Shown here: positions 47,110 through 54,524 of the stretch, piece after piece
How positions within the stretch are numbered: the stretch's first letter is position 1
Layout: each line of letters opens with the position of its first letter
NCBI RefSeq assembly: GCF_001945365.1
Contig: NZ_MSTQ01000002.1
Coordinates: 186,001-250,000 of the forward strand
DNA: 64,000 bases
Direction: 5' to 3'
Origin: Pseudomonas reinekei
Lineage (GTDB): Bacteria > Pseudomonadota > Gammaproteobacteria > Pseudomonadales > Pseudomonadaceae
Notes under the pieces: model-generated
Database searches by the model: none
Told to the model about the DNA's origin: nothing
What the model saw: only the letters and a program-made list of their open reading frames with translations
Made by a program: the position numbers and the translations under genes

Positions 47110-47604
47110 TCAGCTGCGTTCGCGGGGGATCAGGCTTTGCAGTTGTTGCGCCAAAAAGTTTGCGTCAAACGCGAAGGTGTCCGGGTCTTTCAGGCCATTG
47201 GTCTTGCGCCACTGCCAATTCGTGGCGGGCGGCATGCACACCAGCGACACGCTGCCAACCCGTGCCGCGGTAAAGCCCATCACCGCCACGGAAATCTGCC
47301 CGCCAACGCCCATCACATCCGGGACAAATTCCACGGGTTTGCCAGCAATGACAATCGACAGCTTTTCAGTCTTGAACGGTGATGTCTCGACCGCCAAGCT
47401 CGGCCCTGACACGACATATGCTTCTCGGCTGACCTCCAACAAATGCGGTGACTGCACCGGCTCCAGCCACTGCTGGATCTGATCGAACAATTCACCGATG
47501 CGCTTCGCCCATTCGGCCGACTGCGATTCGAACAACTGCTTCTTGTGCGCTTCGCTTTCTGCGTAGTGACGAAGCATCTCGCCCAGTTGCTGTACGTCAT
47601 CCAT
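47110..47604 (-). CDS. Unknown protein (164 aa)
   Basis: I do not recognise this family. The protein has 164 residues, with no signal peptide or membrane segment. Residues 1-50 are helical and charged (QLGEMLRHYAESEAHKKQ); the middle has beta-like blocks (LSIVIAGKPVEFVPDVMG, ISVAVMGFTAARVGSVSLV), and the C-terminus ends FLAQQLQSLIPRERS. The ATG at 47604 is chosen because AGGAA lies 7 nt upstream; a longer in-frame version would run into the direct repeat at 47667-47686. It follows the acetyltransferase gene on the same strand after 110 nt, and its own operator-like repeat suggests a separate promoter. Confidence 0.7.
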   Translation of the reverse strand: MDDVQQLGEMLRHYAESEAHKKQLFESQSAEWAKRIGELFDQIQQWLEPVQSPHLLEVSREAYVVSGPSLAVETSPFKTEKLSIVIAGKPVEFVPDVMGVGGQISVAVMGFTAARVGSVSLVCMPPATNWQWRKTNGLKDPDTFAFDANFLAQQLQSLIPRERS

Positions 47605-47666
47605 TGCGCTGTTCCTATGATTGAAGCCGTGTCGCGGACGCTGAGCATGGCAGATGCGCGTTGCCG

Positions 47667-47686
47667 ACGTACGACTAAACGTACGA
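47667..47686 (-). promoter_or_regulatory. 8-bp direct repeat, possible operator
   Basis: On the minus strand TCGTACGT-TTAG-TCGTACGT: two perfect 8-bp copies with a 4-nt gap (12-bp period), each containing the palindrome CGTACG. It lies 63 nt upstream of the unknown 164-aa gene and past the end of the acetyltransferase gene. Confidence 0.5.
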
Positions 47687-47714
47687 GCGGTGGCCTTTAC
47701 CTCAGGGTGTGCGA

Positions 47715-48236
47715 TCAATCGGCACCAGGCATGCGGCGCAGGCGCGCCATGCTCAAGGTATCGACGTAGGCACCGTCACGCACCGCATAGTCGCGAAACA
47801 GCCCTTCGTTTTCGAAGCCGAACTTGCGGTACAGGCGGATGGCGGCTTCGTTGTCGACATACACGCTCAGCTCGACCCGCCGCAGGTTCATCCAGTTGTC
47901 CGCGATATCCAAGGCTGCCGACAGCAGTTTCGAGCCGACGCCCTTCCCCTGCCAGGCGCGCGCGACGCCCATGCCAAAGCTGCCTGCATGGCTACGACGA
48001 ATACGTGAGAACTGTTCCAGCGAAATGCTGCCGATCACGGCGCCTTGATGCAGCGCCACCAGTTGCATCACCCGCTCGTTGTCCGACACCAGTCGTTTGC
48101 GCCAGATGTCACTGGAGGGAAACGGTAACTGCAGCGTTTGACGGGCAACCACGGGTTCGCGGTAAAGCGCGGTGATGCCTTCGATGTGGGACTCATTGAG
48201 GCGTTCGAGGGTGATAACAGGCTTGGAAGTGGGCAT
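47715..48236 (-). CDS. GNAT N-acetyltransferase, YhhY-like
   Basis: This is a 173-residue GNAT protein. It follows E. coli YhhY (an L-amino-acid N-acetyltransferase) along its length: QLPFPSSDIWRKRL, RRSHAGSFGMGVARAWQGKG (acetyl-CoA loop), DNWMNLRRVELSVYVDN and YRKFGFENEGLFRDYAVRDG. It probably acetylates amino acids or related amines with acetyl-CoA. The ATG at 48236 is supported by AAGGA 10 nt upstream and by alignment with YhhY; 16 extra residues are possible from an upstream start. It has a REPIN upstream. Confidence 0.9.
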   Translation of the reverse strand: MPTSKPVITLERLNESHIEGITALYREPVVARQTLQLPFPSSDIWRKRLVSDNERVMQLVALHQGAVIGSISLEQFSRIRRSHAGSFGMGVARAWQGKGVGSKLLSAALDIADNWMNLRRVELSVYVDNEAAIRLYRKFGFENEGLFRDYAVRDGAYVDTLSMARLRRMPGAD

Positions 48237-48308
48237 GGGCGAATCATCCTTGAGGCAGACATGGCCACTCACTCTATAACGCAAAACTCCCGAATGGCGA
48301 ACACCTCT

Positions 48309-48395
48309 GTAGGAGCGAGCTTGCTCGCGAAGCGATGTAACAGTCGACGACGATGTTGACTGACGAGGCGCTATCGCGAGCAGGCTCGCTCCTAC
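48309..48395. repeat. REPIN
   Basis: GTAGGAGCGAGCTTGCTCGC at 48309 and an inverted copy ending 48395 (GCGAGCAGGCTCGCTCCTAC) with about 35 nt between, in the gap between the acetyltransferase and LysR genes. Confidence 0.85.
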
Positions 48396-48407
48396 CTGTG
48401 GAACGGG

Positions 48408-49388
48408 TCAGTCCTGGAACCAATCCCATCGTTCTTCGAAAGTGCTGAGGATCAATTCAACCAGCCTCTGTACCTGCGCCTTGTCCTGGGACTGGTCATT
48501 CACCGCCAGCCATACCTGGCGTTGCATCGGCTGGTTGAACAACCCCGGTAACGCGATCAGGCCACGGTCATAACGGCTCATGTAGCCGGGCAGCAGGCCG
48601 ATGCAGGCGCTGCAGCGGATCATCTCCAGCATCAGTTCATAGGAATGCAACCGCACCACCCCCGCCAGACGCTGTTCCACCAGCGCGTTCCACGGACGGA
48701 AGCTGTCCACCTGCCGTTCATGCTGCCATTGCACCAGAAGGAAATCGGCGAGGTCATCGAGCTTTTCCGGGCGGGCCGTCACCCGTGAATAGCGTTTGGC
48801 TATGTACGGCTGGTAGTCCAGCCTCGCCAGCGGCTGCGGCTCTGTGGTGGAGAAATTTGGGCGTGGCATCGGCGATTCGGTGCCGGCCAGCCACAGCACC
48901 ACGTCGGCACTGACCGCTTGCAATGACAGATCGCTGTCCAGCGAAATGATCTCCAGACGCAAACTGGCGTTGCGGCGCAACAGCGACACCAGATCACGTC
49001 CGAGGATGTCATGCAGAAGGGTTTGCGCCACCGCCAGGCGAATCAACGGCTGCTCAATCACCGGCAAGGTGCGTTCGTGCGCCAGAGCCAGCAACCGGAC
49101 GTGCAATTGATGGCCGTCACGGCTGAGTGTCAGTGAACTGTCCTTGAACATGAACAGCGTTCTTTGCAGTTGATCTTCCAGTTGGGCCAGATGCTTGCGC
49201 AGGATCGTCGGCCGGACATTGAGGCTGCGGGCAGCCTGCATGAAACAACCGCAGCGGGCGCTGACCAGAAAATACTGCGCGACCTCGGTGTCCATCCCGT
49301 CTGCAAGGGCCAGCCAGGATTCGGCTGAGTCAGCCGGTGATCGGTAATCGGCGACGCGCTGAGACCCAGTTGATTCGGTGAATGACAT
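48408..49388 (-). CDS. LysR-type transcriptional regulator at the TPS locus
   Basis: This is a 326-residue regulator. The winged helix-turn-helix starts later than usual, about residue 33 (EVAQYFLVSARCGCFMQAAR), giving a roughly 30-residue N-terminal extension. RPTILRKHLAQLEDQLQRTL contains the recognition helix. The C-terminal part (about 115-320) is a LysR effector-binding fold. It is separated from the foldase gene by a REPIN, so it may be transcribed alone. A LysR gene ends the equivalent locus in P. aeruginosa (PA0701, from memory), suggesting control of the locus; the effector is unknown. Confidence 0.85.
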   Translation of the reverse strand: MSFTESTGSQRVADYRSPADSAESWLALADGMDTEVAQYFLVSARCGCFMQAARSLNVRPTILRKHLAQLEDQLQRTLFMFKDSSLTLSRDGHQLHVRLLALAHERTLPVIEQPLIRLAVAQTLLHDILGRDLVSLLRRNASLRLEIISLDSDLSLQAVSADVVLWLAGTESPMPRPNFSTTEPQPLARLDYQPYIAKRYSRVTARPEKLDDLADFLLVQWQHERQVDSFRPWNALVEQRLAGVVRLHSYELMLEMIRCSACIGLLPGYMSRYDRGLIALPGLFNQPMQRQVWLAVNDQSQDKAQVQRLVELILSTFEERWDWFQD

Positions 49389-49448
49389 CGATGACTCCCT
49401 GTCGTTTTTTGTTGGTATAAGGCGATGCCTCGACGTGACCGGTCCCCT

Positions 49449-49538
49449 GTGGGAGCGAGCCTGCTCGCGATAACGGTGGGGCAGGCCACATCAATGATGA
49501 CTGACGGGCCGCTATCGCGTGCAGGTTCGCGCCTACAG
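49449..49538. repeat. REPIN
   Basis: GTGGGAGCGAGCCTGCTCGC at 49449 and a diverged inverted copy at 49508-49538 (GCGTGCAGGTTCGCGCCTAC), between the LysR and foldase genes. Confidence 0.8.
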
Positions 49539-50492
49539 TTGTTCGGGTTTTGCCTCCAGGATTTTATTGAGTTCGGCGCCGTCGATACTCAGCGTTGCCG
49601 TGTTGAGCATGCCTTCCAGATAGGCCTTGGCAATTTGCTCCTGGCGTTGGGCGCGCAGGGCCTGGGTCAACCGCTCACGCAGTTCGTCCAGGGTCGCCAC
49701 CCGCCCCGGTTGCTGCTCGGTCAACTTGATCACGTGGAAGCCCATCGCACTTTGCACCGGCTCGGACACTGCACCGACCTTGAGCCGGGACACCACGCCG
49801 CGCACTTCCGGTACCAGTTGCGCCAACGGTTGCAGGCCCGTGTCACCACCGCGTTCGGCACTGTCGTGATCCTGCGAAAACTGGCCCGCCAGTGCGGCGA
49901 ACTCCGCCGGAGTTGCCTGCGCCTTGCGGCTAAGTTCCAGGGCTTGCTTGCGCACGCTATCAAGGCTCTGCGGATCGTTCACCCCAAGGAAAATCTGACT
50001 GACCCGGAACAGCGCCGGTGTCATCCACTGCGCCTTGCCCGCGTCATAGGCTTGTTGCAATTCAGCGGCGCTGGGGTAATCCGCCGGCACCTGGCTGACC
50101 GATTGCAGGTAGTTGCGAAAGACGATTTGCTCGGTGGCAGCGCGGGTTTGTTGTTCAACTTCCGGACGCTGACGCCAGCCCTGGGCATCGGCCTGTTCGA
50201 GGACGGCTTTCTCGGCCAGGCGCGAGCGAATCCAGCTCTCCAGCGTCGCGCGATTGCCGCGCAACTGGTCCCGGGATTCGGCGGGCAAGGACGCCAACAA
50301 CGCCTTGAGTTCGTCGCTGTCCACCTGTTGATTGCCCAACCGCGCCACCGCCGGCTCCGTCGATGCAACCGCCAATGACTTGACCGGCTGCGGTGCTGCG
50401 ACCGGGTCGTTGCCCGTTCGCACACCTAACGCAACGGCCACCACCAATACCGCCAACGCCCCCGCGCTGGCCACTACCGTACGTTTTTTCAC
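49533..50492 (-). CDS. Parvulin-type peptidyl-prolyl isomerase (periplasmic foldase)
   Basis: This is a 319-residue protein with an N-terminal hydrophobic segment (VVASAGALAVLVVAVALGV), a SurA/PpiD-like helical region, and a parvulin domain at about 165-275: RVSQIFLGVNDP, FSQDHDSAERGGDTG and VQSAMGFHVIKL. The last helix returns to the N-domain as in SurA-type chaperones. It probably helps fold the TPS proteins or porin during periplasmic transit. The ATG overlaps the YbjN-type gene's stop by 4 nt. Its P. aeruginosa counterpart would be PA0699-like (from memory). Confidence 0.9.
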   Translation of the reverse strand: MKKRTVVASAGALAVLVVAVALGVRTGNDPVAAPQPVKSLAVASTEPAVARLGNQQVDSDELKALLASLPAESRDQLRGNRATLESWIRSRLAEKAVLEQADAQGWRQRPEVEQQTRAATEQIVFRNYLQSVSQVPADYPSAAELQQAYDAGKAQWMTPALFRVSQIFLGVNDPQSLDSVRKQALELSRKAQATPAEFAALAGQFSQDHDSAERGGDTGLQPLAQLVPEVRGVVSRLKVGAVSEPVQSAMGFHVIKLTEQQPGRVATLDELRERLTQALRAQRQEQIAKAYLEGMLNTATLSIDGAELNKILEAKPEQL

Positions 50493-50968
50493 TGGGCAGC
50501 CACCTCGTGTTCAGCGGTTTCGGCAGGTTGAACCTGGGCCTGCAACTGCGCCGCGTTCTGGCTGTAGTCGCGCAGGTAAACGATGAATTCCTGTAACAGG
50601 CGATCCCACAGTTCCAGATTGCCGCGCAGGTAATCGGCGCTGACACCGGCGGCCACCACCACGTCCATCTCCATCACCAGGAACTCGCCCTGCACTGACA
50701 GCCGGGCAAAGCGGCGCGAGGCATTCCACAGTTCTGCCAGGCCGGCCGGCAATTCGCCCTGGACGCGCAAGGCGCAACTGAAGGTGAAATCGACATAGCG
50801 GCCCTGCTCGCCGGCCGGGTTGCCGAAGCGCACTGCGTAGCCGATTCCCTGGCTGGCGCTAAGCAGTTGCACGATGCCGTTCTGATCGGTCTGGTTGACC
50901 CGATAGCCGGCGGTTTGCAGCACTTCGGTGAGCGATTGTGGCGATACGTGAGCGATCAATTGAGTCAT
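50489..50968 (-). CDS. YbjN domain protein
   Basis: This is a 159-residue soluble protein of the YbjN family (T3SS-chaperone-like fold). Visible: YRVNQTDQNGIVQLL, FTFSCALRVQG, NASRRFARLSVQGEFLVME and YLRGNLELWDRLLQEF. The fold resembles type III secretion chaperones; YbjN itself is linked to motility and stress but without a known reaction. Here it sits between a coiled-coil protein and the foldase, so a role as assembly helper in the TPS system is plausible inference. It has no signal peptide, so it would work in the cytoplasm. Confidence 0.85.
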   Translation of the reverse strand: MTQLIAHVSPQSLTEVLQTAGYRVNQTDQNGIVQLLSASQGIGYAVRFGNPAGEQGRYVDFTFSCALRVQGELPAGLAELWNASRRFARLSVQGEFLVMEMDVVVAAGVSADYLRGNLELWDRLLQEFIVYLRDYSQNAAQLQAQVQPAETAEHEVAAQ

Positions 50969-50986
50969 GTGAGTTCTTCCCTGTTT

Positions 50987-51616
50987 TCAGTGAGTGATCG
51001 CAGCCTGGGGCGCGTCGAATTGGGTCTTGTAGAGCTCGTCGCCAAAGCCCTGAGCCAGTTCTTCGAACTTGACCCGGGCCGTGCCGGCAAACGGTTGGCG
51101 TATCTTCATCACTTCGGCGACGTCGATTTTTTCGTAGGCCGCAAGAATCTCCTTGGCCACGCCGTACATCTGTTGATTCTTCACCGAACATTGCTGCATT
51201 TGTGTGTCACGTTCCGCCAATTGAGTTTCGAGCCTGGCCCGTTCGGCTTCTTTGCCGCGGGCCATGACCAACAGTTCGTCGTAAGCCTTCTTGAACTTGC
51301 CGAGCTGCTCGTTGCTCGCCGCCATCTGCGCCTGGGCCTGGCTTTGCAAGGTGTCCTGCTGGCTCGCCAGTTGCTCGGCCGCGCCTTTGTACTTGGCCAG
51401 CTCGGCCGTCAATTGCTTGATCTGCGCTTGAGCCGCCCGGGTTTCGGCTTGCGCCGCGACCTGTGCAGCACTGGCCTGGGCCTGCTGGCTTTGCAAGGCC
51501 TGCAACTGTTGGGTAGTGCTGCGCAGTTGCGTGCGCAGGCGTTCCTCCATGCCCTCGGCGCTCGCCCCTTGGGCCACCAGCGCGCCCAGGGCAAACAACA
51601 GGATTTTCGTGTTCAT
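50987..51616 (-). CDS. Secreted coiled-coil protein
   Basis: This is a 209-residue protein with a signal peptide (MNTKILLFALGALVAQGASA). Residues 25-150 are an uninterrupted Ala/Gln/Glu-rich heptad pattern (LRTQLRSTTQQLQALQSQQA, ELAKYKGAAEQLASQQ), predicted as a long coiled coil; a short globular end follows with two Cys-free, charged helices (VAKEILAAYEKIDVAEVMKI). It lies 17 nt past the porin gene and 18 nt before the YbjN gene. It probably acts in the periplasm as a spacer or tether. No enzyme motif is seen; the family is not recognised by name. Confidence 0.8.
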   Translation of the reverse strand: MNTKILLFALGALVAQGASAEGMEERLRTQLRSTTQQLQALQSQQAQASAAQVAAQAETRAAQAQIKQLTAELAKYKGAAEQLASQQDTLQSQAQAQMAASNEQLGKFKKAYDELLVMARGKEAERARLETQLAERDTQMQQCSVKNQQMYGVAKEILAAYEKIDVAEVMKIRQPFAGTARVKFEELAQGFGDELYKTQFDAPQAAITH

Positions 51617-51633
51617 GAAGCTCTCCCTGCGCT

Positions 51634-53340
51634 TTAGAAGCGCGTGTTGATCTCAAGCTGCAAGACGTCGATATCGAACGGTGCGCCGTACACCGCTTCG
51701 GAACTCAACCAGCGACCGGTGGCATAGACGTTCTTGGCCAGACCGTAGTTGCCGCCCAGGAAATAGCCCTTGGCGTTGGTGCCGCCCAAGTGAAACGAGG
51801 AATCGTTGAAACCGTCCGGCAAGGCATCCGGCTGGATGTACTTGTAGCCGGCGAACAGGTTCCAGTCGCCCTGCTTGCGCATGTCCAGCGCGCTGCCGAG
51901 GGTGAACTGCATCATCCACGCATTGGCCCCGCTTTCGATGTCGCCATCGCTGTCGAGGTTGTTGACGATCTGCCCTGCCGCACGCTTGCGCATCTCACCT
52001 TCGTCGTAGCCCAGGTTATGTACATAATTGGCCTGGCTGCGCAGCTTGAAGTCTTCCGGCAGGTCGCTGTCCCAGACGAAGTTGAGGTCCAGCAGGTTGA
52101 ACTCCGAGGCCAGGCCCACGTATTGCGGTTGCGGCGTGGTCGCCGGGTTGAGCGGGTTCGGCGTGATGTCACGCAGCAGGAACACCGTGTTGCCCTTTTG
52201 CATGAACGCCGAACGGCTGCCGTCACTGTCGCAGCCCGGTGCACCGGCCCACGGCTCGCAAGGGCTGGAACGCTGGCCTTCGATGTCGTCGAAGCGGTAG
52301 TAGGCCAACGCACCTTTGAGGCGGTTGCTGGCGTTGATCGCCCAGTTGGCGCCGACCTGCGCACCGAACAGCCACTTGTTGTCGCTCTCTTCCTTGTCGA
52401 AGCCGTTGCTGGAGCTGGTGTCGTTGGTGTACTCGATCGGGAATGCACCGACGGTGCCGAACATGCCCCAGTCGCGGTTGAGCTTGTGGTCGAACATCGC
52501 CGCGATACCGTCGAAGTTCAGCTCGTTGGAATACAGCATGTCGGTGGAGAAGAACGGGTTGCTGAAGCGGCCACCGGTGAGGGTCAATTCGTCGGTGGCT
52601 TTCCAGGTCAGGTAACCCTGATCGAGCCAGATGTCTTTCTTGCCGAAACCGCCACCGAGGGTCTGGGTGGTCGACACCGGGCTGTTGTCGGAACCGGTGC
52701 CGATGCGGATACCGGCCGTCCAGTCCGGTGCAATCACCGCTTTCATGCCCAGGCGCGCCCGCAGGCGCAGCAGGTTTTCACGGTCTTCGCGGGTGTTGAG
52801 CAACGGTGGCAGGCCGGTGCTGCTGTTGGGGTTCACGTCGTATGGGCCGTTGTTGTTGAGCTTGGCGAAGTCGACGATTTCGTTGCTATTGGTGCCCGAG
52901 TAGTAGCGCGATTCGTCACGCAGACGGATATCGCCATCGAAGCTGACACGCGACACCCAGTCCGGAAAGGTGTTGGGCTGCGCCCAGTTTTCCTGCTTGG
53001 CGGTGGCCATGACCTCGGCCTTGACCTGATCGCGGATCTGGTCGCGCACGGCAGCCGGCACATACTGCACCCGCACATCGCCCGGTGCGGCGGCCGGCCC
53101 GCTGGCGGCAACGGCGGTGGGTGCAGCGGTGGCGGCTTTGCGGGCCTGATCCGCTTCGCTCTGGGCCTGGGCGATCAGTTTGTCAGCCTTGTCCTGCTTC
53201 AACACGCCTTGCTCTACCAGCAAGCGGATCAGATTGATCGTGGCGTTCTCCGAGGGCGCAGGCGCGGCTGCGGCCTGACCGACCAGGGTCGCAATGACCA
53301 TGCCGACCGCCAGGGACAATCGATTCACGTTGGAAATCAT
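51634..53340 (-). CDS. Putative porin (Porin_5 type)
   Basis: This is a 568-residue outer-membrane protein. A signal peptide (LSLAVGMVIATLVGQAAAAP) is followed by a short coiled-coil stretch (VLKQDKADKLIAQAQSEADQ) and the barrel from about residue 125, with WVSRVSFDGDIRLRDESRYY and many alternating strands, ending LQLEINTRF with a terminal Phe for BamA recognition. The arrangement fits the Porin_5 family. The ATG at 53340 is preferred (AAGGAG 10 nt upstream) over a GTG at 53346. The substrate is unknown. Its presence between tonB and the coiled-coil gene suggests that it is the outer-membrane uptake partner of this system. Confidence 0.88.
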   Translation of the reverse strand: MISNVNRLSLAVGMVIATLVGQAAAAPAPSENATINLIRLLVEQGVLKQDKADKLIAQAQSEADQARKAATAAPTAVAASGPAAAPGDVRVQYVPAAVRDQIRDQVKAEVMATAKQENWAQPNTFPDWVSRVSFDGDIRLRDESRYYSGTNSNEIVDFAKLNNNGPYDVNPNSSTGLPPLLNTREDRENLLRLRARLGMKAVIAPDWTAGIRIGTGSDNSPVSTTQTLGGGFGKKDIWLDQGYLTWKATDELTLTGGRFSNPFFSTDMLYSNELNFDGIAAMFDHKLNRDWGMFGTVGAFPIEYTNDTSSSNGFDKEESDNKWLFGAQVGANWAINASNRLKGALAYYRFDDIEGQRSSPCEPWAGAPGCDSDGSRSAFMQKGNTVFLLRDITPNPLNPATTPQPQYVGLASEFNLLDLNFVWDSDLPEDFKLRSQANYVHNLGYDEGEMRKRAAGQIVNNLDSDGDIESGANAWMMQFTLGSALDMRKQGDWNLFAGYKYIQPDALPDGFNDSSFHLGGTNAKGYFLGGNYGLAKNVYATGRWLSSEAVYGAPFDIDVLQLEINTRF

Positions 53341-53380
53341 TGGCACACAACTCCTTTTGGCAAAGCTTTTGATAATGGGG

Positions 53381-54085
53381 TTAACCCGGACGCCGCCCTT
53401 GCAGGGCCACGCGCATGGGCACAGTGAAAGAGGCCGGTGGCCGCTGGCTCATGCGCGGCGCACCGCGCAGTGCAGCGAGTATTTGCGCGTCGACTTCGGG
53501 GTTGCCGCTGGACTGAGCCAGCTCGACCCGAGTGATGTCACCCGAAGTGCTCATCCACACGTCGACCTGCGCCTTGTAGGCCTGGTTGCGCAGGTCCGGG
53601 TTATCGCGCAACAAGCGCTGAAAACTGACGGCCATGAACTGGTTGTACGTGCCGTTGCCCAGACGTCCGCCGCCGGAACCGGCCATGCCATTGCCCTTGC
53701 CCGCACTGATTCCGAAGCTGTCGGTACCGGACTGGGCCTCGCCGTCCATCTCCATCGGCTTGGCCAGATCGTCCACCGGTGACGGCGGTGCTTCCTCGAT
53801 CGGTTTCACGTCCTCCGGCTCCGGCGTCGGCTCGGGCTCGACCATTTTTTCTTCCACGGGAGGTTCCGGTTCCGGTGGTTTTTCCGGTGGTGGAGGCGGC
53901 GGTGGCGGCAACGGAATGATGGTCGGCACCTTCGGCGCTTCGCGACGAATGCCGCTCATGTCGTTGGCCCATTGCCACAGGAACCACGCGGCCACGCCGG
54001 CAATCAGCAACCCGGCGCCCCACTTCACAAAGCGCACGGGTGACTTCTTGACAGGTGACGGGCTGATGGGAAGTTGAGCAGTCAT
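53381..54085 (-). CDS. tonB: TonB-type energy transducer
   Basis: This is a 234-residue TonB. It has one N-terminal membrane anchor (WGAGLLIAGVAAWFLWQW), a Pro/Glu-rich periplasmic stalk (eight consecutive prolines, then EP/KP repeats at about 55-105), a Gly-rich joint (GKGNGMAGSGGGRLG) and a TonB C-terminal domain (VDVWMSTSGDITRVELAQSS, then VDAQILAALRG). It passes energy from the ExbB-ExbD motor to an outer-membrane receptor. The gene follows exbD after 2 nt, so the three form a dedicated motor for this locus. Confidence 0.92.
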   Translation of the reverse strand: MTAQLPISPSPVKKSPVRFVKWGAGLLIAGVAAWFLWQWANDMSGIRREAPKVPTIIPLPPPPPPPPEKPPEPEPPVEEKMVEPEPTPEPEDVKPIEEAPPSPVDDLAKPMEMDGEAQSGTDSFGISAGKGNGMAGSGGGRLGNGTYNQFMAVSFQRLLRDNPDLRNQAYKAQVDVWMSTSGDITRVELAQSSGNPEVDAQILAALRGAPRMSQRPPASFTVPMRVALQGRRPG

Positions 54086-54087
54086 GG

Positions 54088-54513
54088 TCAGCCCTGTGTC
54101 GGTTTGCCGGTCACCAGACCGACCTGTGACAGTTCCAGACGACGCAGCAGGTCCAGCACCTCGATGACTTTCTGGTACTGCACCGTGGCGTCACCGCGCA
54201 CGATCACCGGGAAGTCCGGGCTCTGGGCCTTCTCGATACGCAAGCGGTCTTCCAGCTCGGCCAGGGTCACCGGGTAGACATCGAGGAACACCTGGCCGCC
54301 GTCGTTGACCGAAATCGCCTTGGTCTTGGCTTCGGACAACGACACGGAAGCGCTGGCCTTGGGCAGGTTGATCTGGATGCCCGAAACCTGTGCGGTGGCG
54401 GTGAGGATGAACATCACCAACACCACCATCAGCACGTCCACCAGGGGCGTGATGTTGATGCTGTCCACCGCTGCATCATCGTCATCGTCGTGGGAGGCAT
54501 TTACGGAAGCCAT
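54088..54513 (-). CDS. exbD: ExbD-type proton channel protein
   Basis: This is a 141-residue ExbD/TolR protein. A run of Asp residues at the N-terminus is followed by INITPLVDVLMVVLVMFILT with the single membrane helix and its essential Asp, then a periplasmic domain (ISVNDGGQVFLDVYPV; VIVRGDATVQYQKVIEVLDLL). It forms the proton channel with the ExbB-type protein encoded just upstream (11-nt gap). No oddities are seen. Confidence 0.93.
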   Translation of the reverse strand: MASVNASHDDDDDAAVDSINITPLVDVLMVVLVMFILTATAQVSGIQINLPKASASVSLSEAKTKAISVNDGGQVFLDVYPVTLAELEDRLRIEKAQSPDFPVIVRGDATVQYQKVIEVLDLLRRLELSQVGLVTGKPTQG

Positions 54514-54524
54514 GTCAGTGCTCC

